DNA from: Sulfurimonas sp. | Lineage (GTDB): Bacteria > Campylobacterota > Campylobacteria > Campylobacterales > Sulfurimonadaceae | Reading direction: 5' to 3' | Assembly: GCA_021157485.1 (NCBI GenBank) | Contig: JAGGWO010000026.1 | Location: 1 to 7,336 of the forward strand | DNA length: 7,336 bases | In this document: one piece after another, positions 5,919 through 7,336 of the stretch | Layout: each line of letters opens with the position of its first letter | Numbering within the stretch: the first letter of the stretch is position 1 | The notes under the pieces: model-generated | Told to the model about the DNA's origin: nothing | What the model saw: only the letters and a program-made list of their open reading frames with translations | Database searches by the model: none | Translations under genes and position numbers: made by a program

Positions 5919-6227
5919 ATGAAAACTCTAATTTACACAATACTATTCTTTTTAACCATTAATAGTTTGTATGCTCAAGAAGTTCAAGACATAAAGAGTG
6001 CTGATAAAGAGAGTTCAAGCTCAAAAATCACTCTAACAAGCCTTGCTTTTGCTAAAACAGACAAAATTATTCCAGGGATTACACTGGATTTGACTCCTGT
6101 ACAAGAGAAGTATAAAAAATTTCAAGTGACATTGGCACATAATCTGTTTAAGTCTCTTGGTTCTTCTGATGAAAGAGAAAATCCAATGGAAACAGCACTT
6201 TATGCACAAATGAATTTTAGATTTTAA
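5919..6227 (+). CDS. Small exported protein with outer-membrane-type C-terminus, unknown function
   Basis: This 102-residue protein has a clear signal peptide (about 1-19, cleavage LYA|Q) and a mature part of about 83 residues. I do not recognise the family. Four stretches could be beta-strands (ITLTSLAF, GITLDLT, FQVTLAH, TALYAQMNFRF). The C-terminus ends in Phe, with hydrophobic residues at positions -3, -5, -7 and -9, the pattern recognised by the BAM machinery in outer-membrane barrels. It is too short for an ordinary barrel, so it may oligomerise, be a relic of a larger porin-like protein, or simply be periplasmic. The ATG at 5919 is chosen because a GGAGA Shine-Dalgarno lies 6 nt upstream and a signal peptide follows directly. 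The in-frame TTG at 5769 lies inside the structured leader. It ends 25 bases from a convergent gene, with no evident terminator between. Confidence 0.75.
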   Translation: MKTLIYTILFFLTINSLYAQEVQDIKSADKESSSSKITLTSLAFAKTDKIIPGITLDLTPVQEKYKKFQVTLAHNLFKSLGSSDERENPMETALYAQMNFRF

Positions 6228-6252
6228 TAATTAAAGTTAGTGCTAAATATGC

Positions 6253-6759
6253 TTAAAGTATATTATATTTACCTCTAACACATCGAACATAACATTTACC
6301 TGCTCTGTTTGTCTTGTATGTTTGACCATTTTTAAAGTCAATATTAAATACAGTTAAAGTATTTGAGGATATATTTGGTGAAGCTGACCAATAATGATAG
6401 GCTTGAATATTTTTAAATCCATCCCTTATAGCTGGATTATATTTTTTTTGATCTACTATAGATCTTAACTCTTTTATTCTTGGTAAGTACCAGTCATTAT
6501 ATCCTCCAAAAACTAAACGACGACAGTAGTGTTTAGCATCTTTACGATTTTTCTTTATAGTTTTAGTATCAATATTATCTTGCCACATCAAGCCTGTGCT
6601 CTTATCAATGACTATCTCTTTTGAATCATCTCTTTCTAAGGCTATATCTAACTTAGGTTTCTCTATGTTTTCTGATATATTTGATGGTTTATCTAAACGT
6701 ATTTCATAGGAAAATAGTGTAATTGTAATTAGCATAAGTTGTAGCAGAATTTTTGTCAT
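6253..6759 (-). CDS. Exported DUF1566 / Lcl C-terminal-domain protein
   Basis: This 168-residue protein has a signal peptide (about 1-17) followed by about 30 charged residues. The rest is a DUF1566 (Lcl C-terminal) domain, about 48-164. The hallmarks are all there: TGLMWQ (55-60), a Cys at 79, GGYNDWYLPRIKEL (85-98), YHYWSAS (121-127) and a closing YVRCVRG (157-163). The domain is related in style to C-type-lectin-like and sulfatase-modifying folds. It is common in exported proteins of proteobacteria, including the Legionella collagen-like protein Lcl, but its ligand is generally unknown. C79, C156 and C160 may form a disulfide. The gene is convergent with the 102-residue exported protein and divergent from moxR. 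It is probably transcribed from the TATAAT at 6796-6791. Confidence 0.85.
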   Translation of the reverse strand: MTKILLQLMLITITLFSYEIRLDKPSNISENIEKPKLDIALERDDSKEIVIDKSTGLMWQDNIDTKTIKKNRKDAKHYCRRLVFGGYNDWYLPRIKELRSIVDQKKYNPAIRDGFKNIQAYHYWSASPNISSNTLTVFNIDFKNGQTYKTNRAGKCYVRCVRGKYNIL

Positions 6760-6789
6760 ACATGACTCTTTTGTATCTGATTTTTTTTG

Positions 6790-6796
6790 TATTATA
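6790..6796. promoter_or_regulatory. Overlapping divergent -10 boxes between the DUF1566 gene and moxR
   Basis: On the minus strand 6796-6791 reads TATAAT, about 32 nt before the DUF1566 start at 6759. On the plus strand the same bases give TATTAT (6790-6795), preceded by a run of eight T and a G, with moxR starting at 6887. Neither side has a good -35 box. The symmetric -10 could serve both directions, so the two genes may be fired from one site. Confidence 0.45.
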
Positions 6797-6886
6797 TCAA
6801 TAAGATTAAGAGATACTCCTTCATTTCTAGTTTATTTACTACAAAAAGATACAATTTCATTACTTAAACAAAAGGTAGTGAGGGTA

Positions 6887-7336
6887 ATGATTTCTAAAAT
6901 AGATGAGATAAAAAAAGAAGTAGCAAAAGTAGTTGTTGGACAAGAGAAGATGATTGATTCTCTTCTTATAGCACTAATGTGTGAAGGGCATATTCTTATA
7001 GAAGGTGTTCCAGGACTTGCAAAAACAACAACGGTAAATGCACTATCAAAAGCACTAGGTTTAAACTTCAAACGTGTTCAGTTTACTCCTGACCTTTTAC
7101 CATCAGATATTTTGGGTGCAGAGATTTACGACCCTCAAAGTAATCAATTTAAGATTAAAAAAGGGCCTATCTTTACAAACCTTCTTTTAGCAGATGAGAT
7201 TAATCGTGCTCCTGCAAAAGTACAATCAGCATTACTTGAAGTTATGCAGGAAAAGCAAGTTACTTTAGGTGACACGACTTTTAAACTAGACCCACCATTC
7301 TTTGTAATGGCTACTCAAAATCCAGTTGAACAAGAG
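6887..7336 (+). CDS. moxR: MoxR-type AAA+ ATPase, N-terminal 150 residues (cut by window end)
   Basis: The visible part covers the core of the MoxR AAA+ domain. It begins with KVVVGQE (14-20), the usual MoxR opening. Walker A is GVPGLAKT (40-47), followed by FTPDLLPSDILG (66-77). Walker B is LLLADEINR (99-107), and the sensor-1 region is MATQNP (141-146). All key residues are present, including the MoxR-typical Ala before the Walker A Lys. The C-terminal lid and the stop lie beyond the window. MoxR ATPases remodel or chaperone VWA-domain partners; the Bat proteins upstream are the obvious candidates. The ATG at 6887 gives the family-typical N-terminus; a GTG at 6878 would add three residues. 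The nearest Shine-Dalgarno-like bases are GAGG (6880-6883, rather close) and AAGG (6872-6875). A DUF58 gene often follows moxR, but nothing of it is visible here. Confidence 0.95.
   Translation, partial: MISKIDEIKKEVAKVVVGQEKMIDSLLIALMCEGHILIEGVPGLAKTTTVNALSKALGLNFKRVQFTPDLLPSDILGAEIYDPQSNQFKIKKGPIFTNLLLADEINRAPAKVQSALLEVMQEKQVTLGDTTFKLDPPFFVMATQNPVEQE

Noticed and set aside
6228..6252. Shared terminator between the convergent genes
   Set aside because: The 25-base gap has no convincing GC-containing stem followed by a T-run on either strand.
6832..7071. Minus-strand open frame of 79 codons opposite moxR
   Set aside because: It is antisense to the strongly conserved Walker A and following motifs of moxR and shows no independent coding signal.

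Overview
The window is AT-rich and gene-dense, mostly on the + strand, and reads like a Campylobacterota (epsilonproteobacterial) chromosome, most likely Sulfurimonas or a close relative. The reasons are low GC content, the overall style of the proteins, an LPP20-family lipoprotein, and promoters with good -10 boxes but poor -35 boxes. The genus is an inference; no marker gene here proves it.

Layout. Positions 1-60 hold the 5' part of a tRNA-Lys(UUU) gene on the - strand, driven by a full-consensus sigma70 promoter (89-117). From 191 a tight + strand operon encodes Bat (aerotolerance-type) envelope proteins. These are BatA (191-1114), a BatB protein that carries the TPR protein BatC fused to its C-terminus (1111-2556), and BatD (2537-3637). 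After a small gap with its own candidate promoter come two lipoproteins: a CsgG/LpoB-like lipoprotein with C-terminal TPRs (3683-4687) and an LPP20-family lipoprotein (4697-5704, GTG start).

The 214-base gap 5705-5918 is not empty. It holds a TATAAT promoter and then a structured leader that I read as a cyclic-dinucleotide (GEMM-I / c-di-GMP-I type) riboswitch. The leader has a GCGA-capped 6-bp hairpin, a GCGGAAAG core, a second hairpin, the terminal GCCAGACTGCCGA block, and an outer helix that overlaps an anti-Shine-Dalgarno sequence. Its target is a 102-residue exported protein ending in an outer-membrane-type C-terminal pattern (5919-6227).

Convergent to it on the - strand is a small exported DUF1566 / Lcl C-terminal-domain protein (6253-6759). 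Divergent from that is a MoxR-type AAA+ ATPase cut by the window end (6887-7336).

Working together: MoxR ATPases and Bat VWA/TPR proteins are known partners in inner-membrane and periplasmic complexes, linked in different bacteria to aerotolerance, stress resistance and envelope integrity. Here the MoxR gene is separated from the bat genes and placed downstream of two lipoproteins, a putative riboswitch-controlled exported protein and a DUF1566 protein. The most notable element is the putative second-messenger riboswitch, which would place a small surface or periplasmic protein beside the MoxR-Bat module under cyclic-dinucleotide control.
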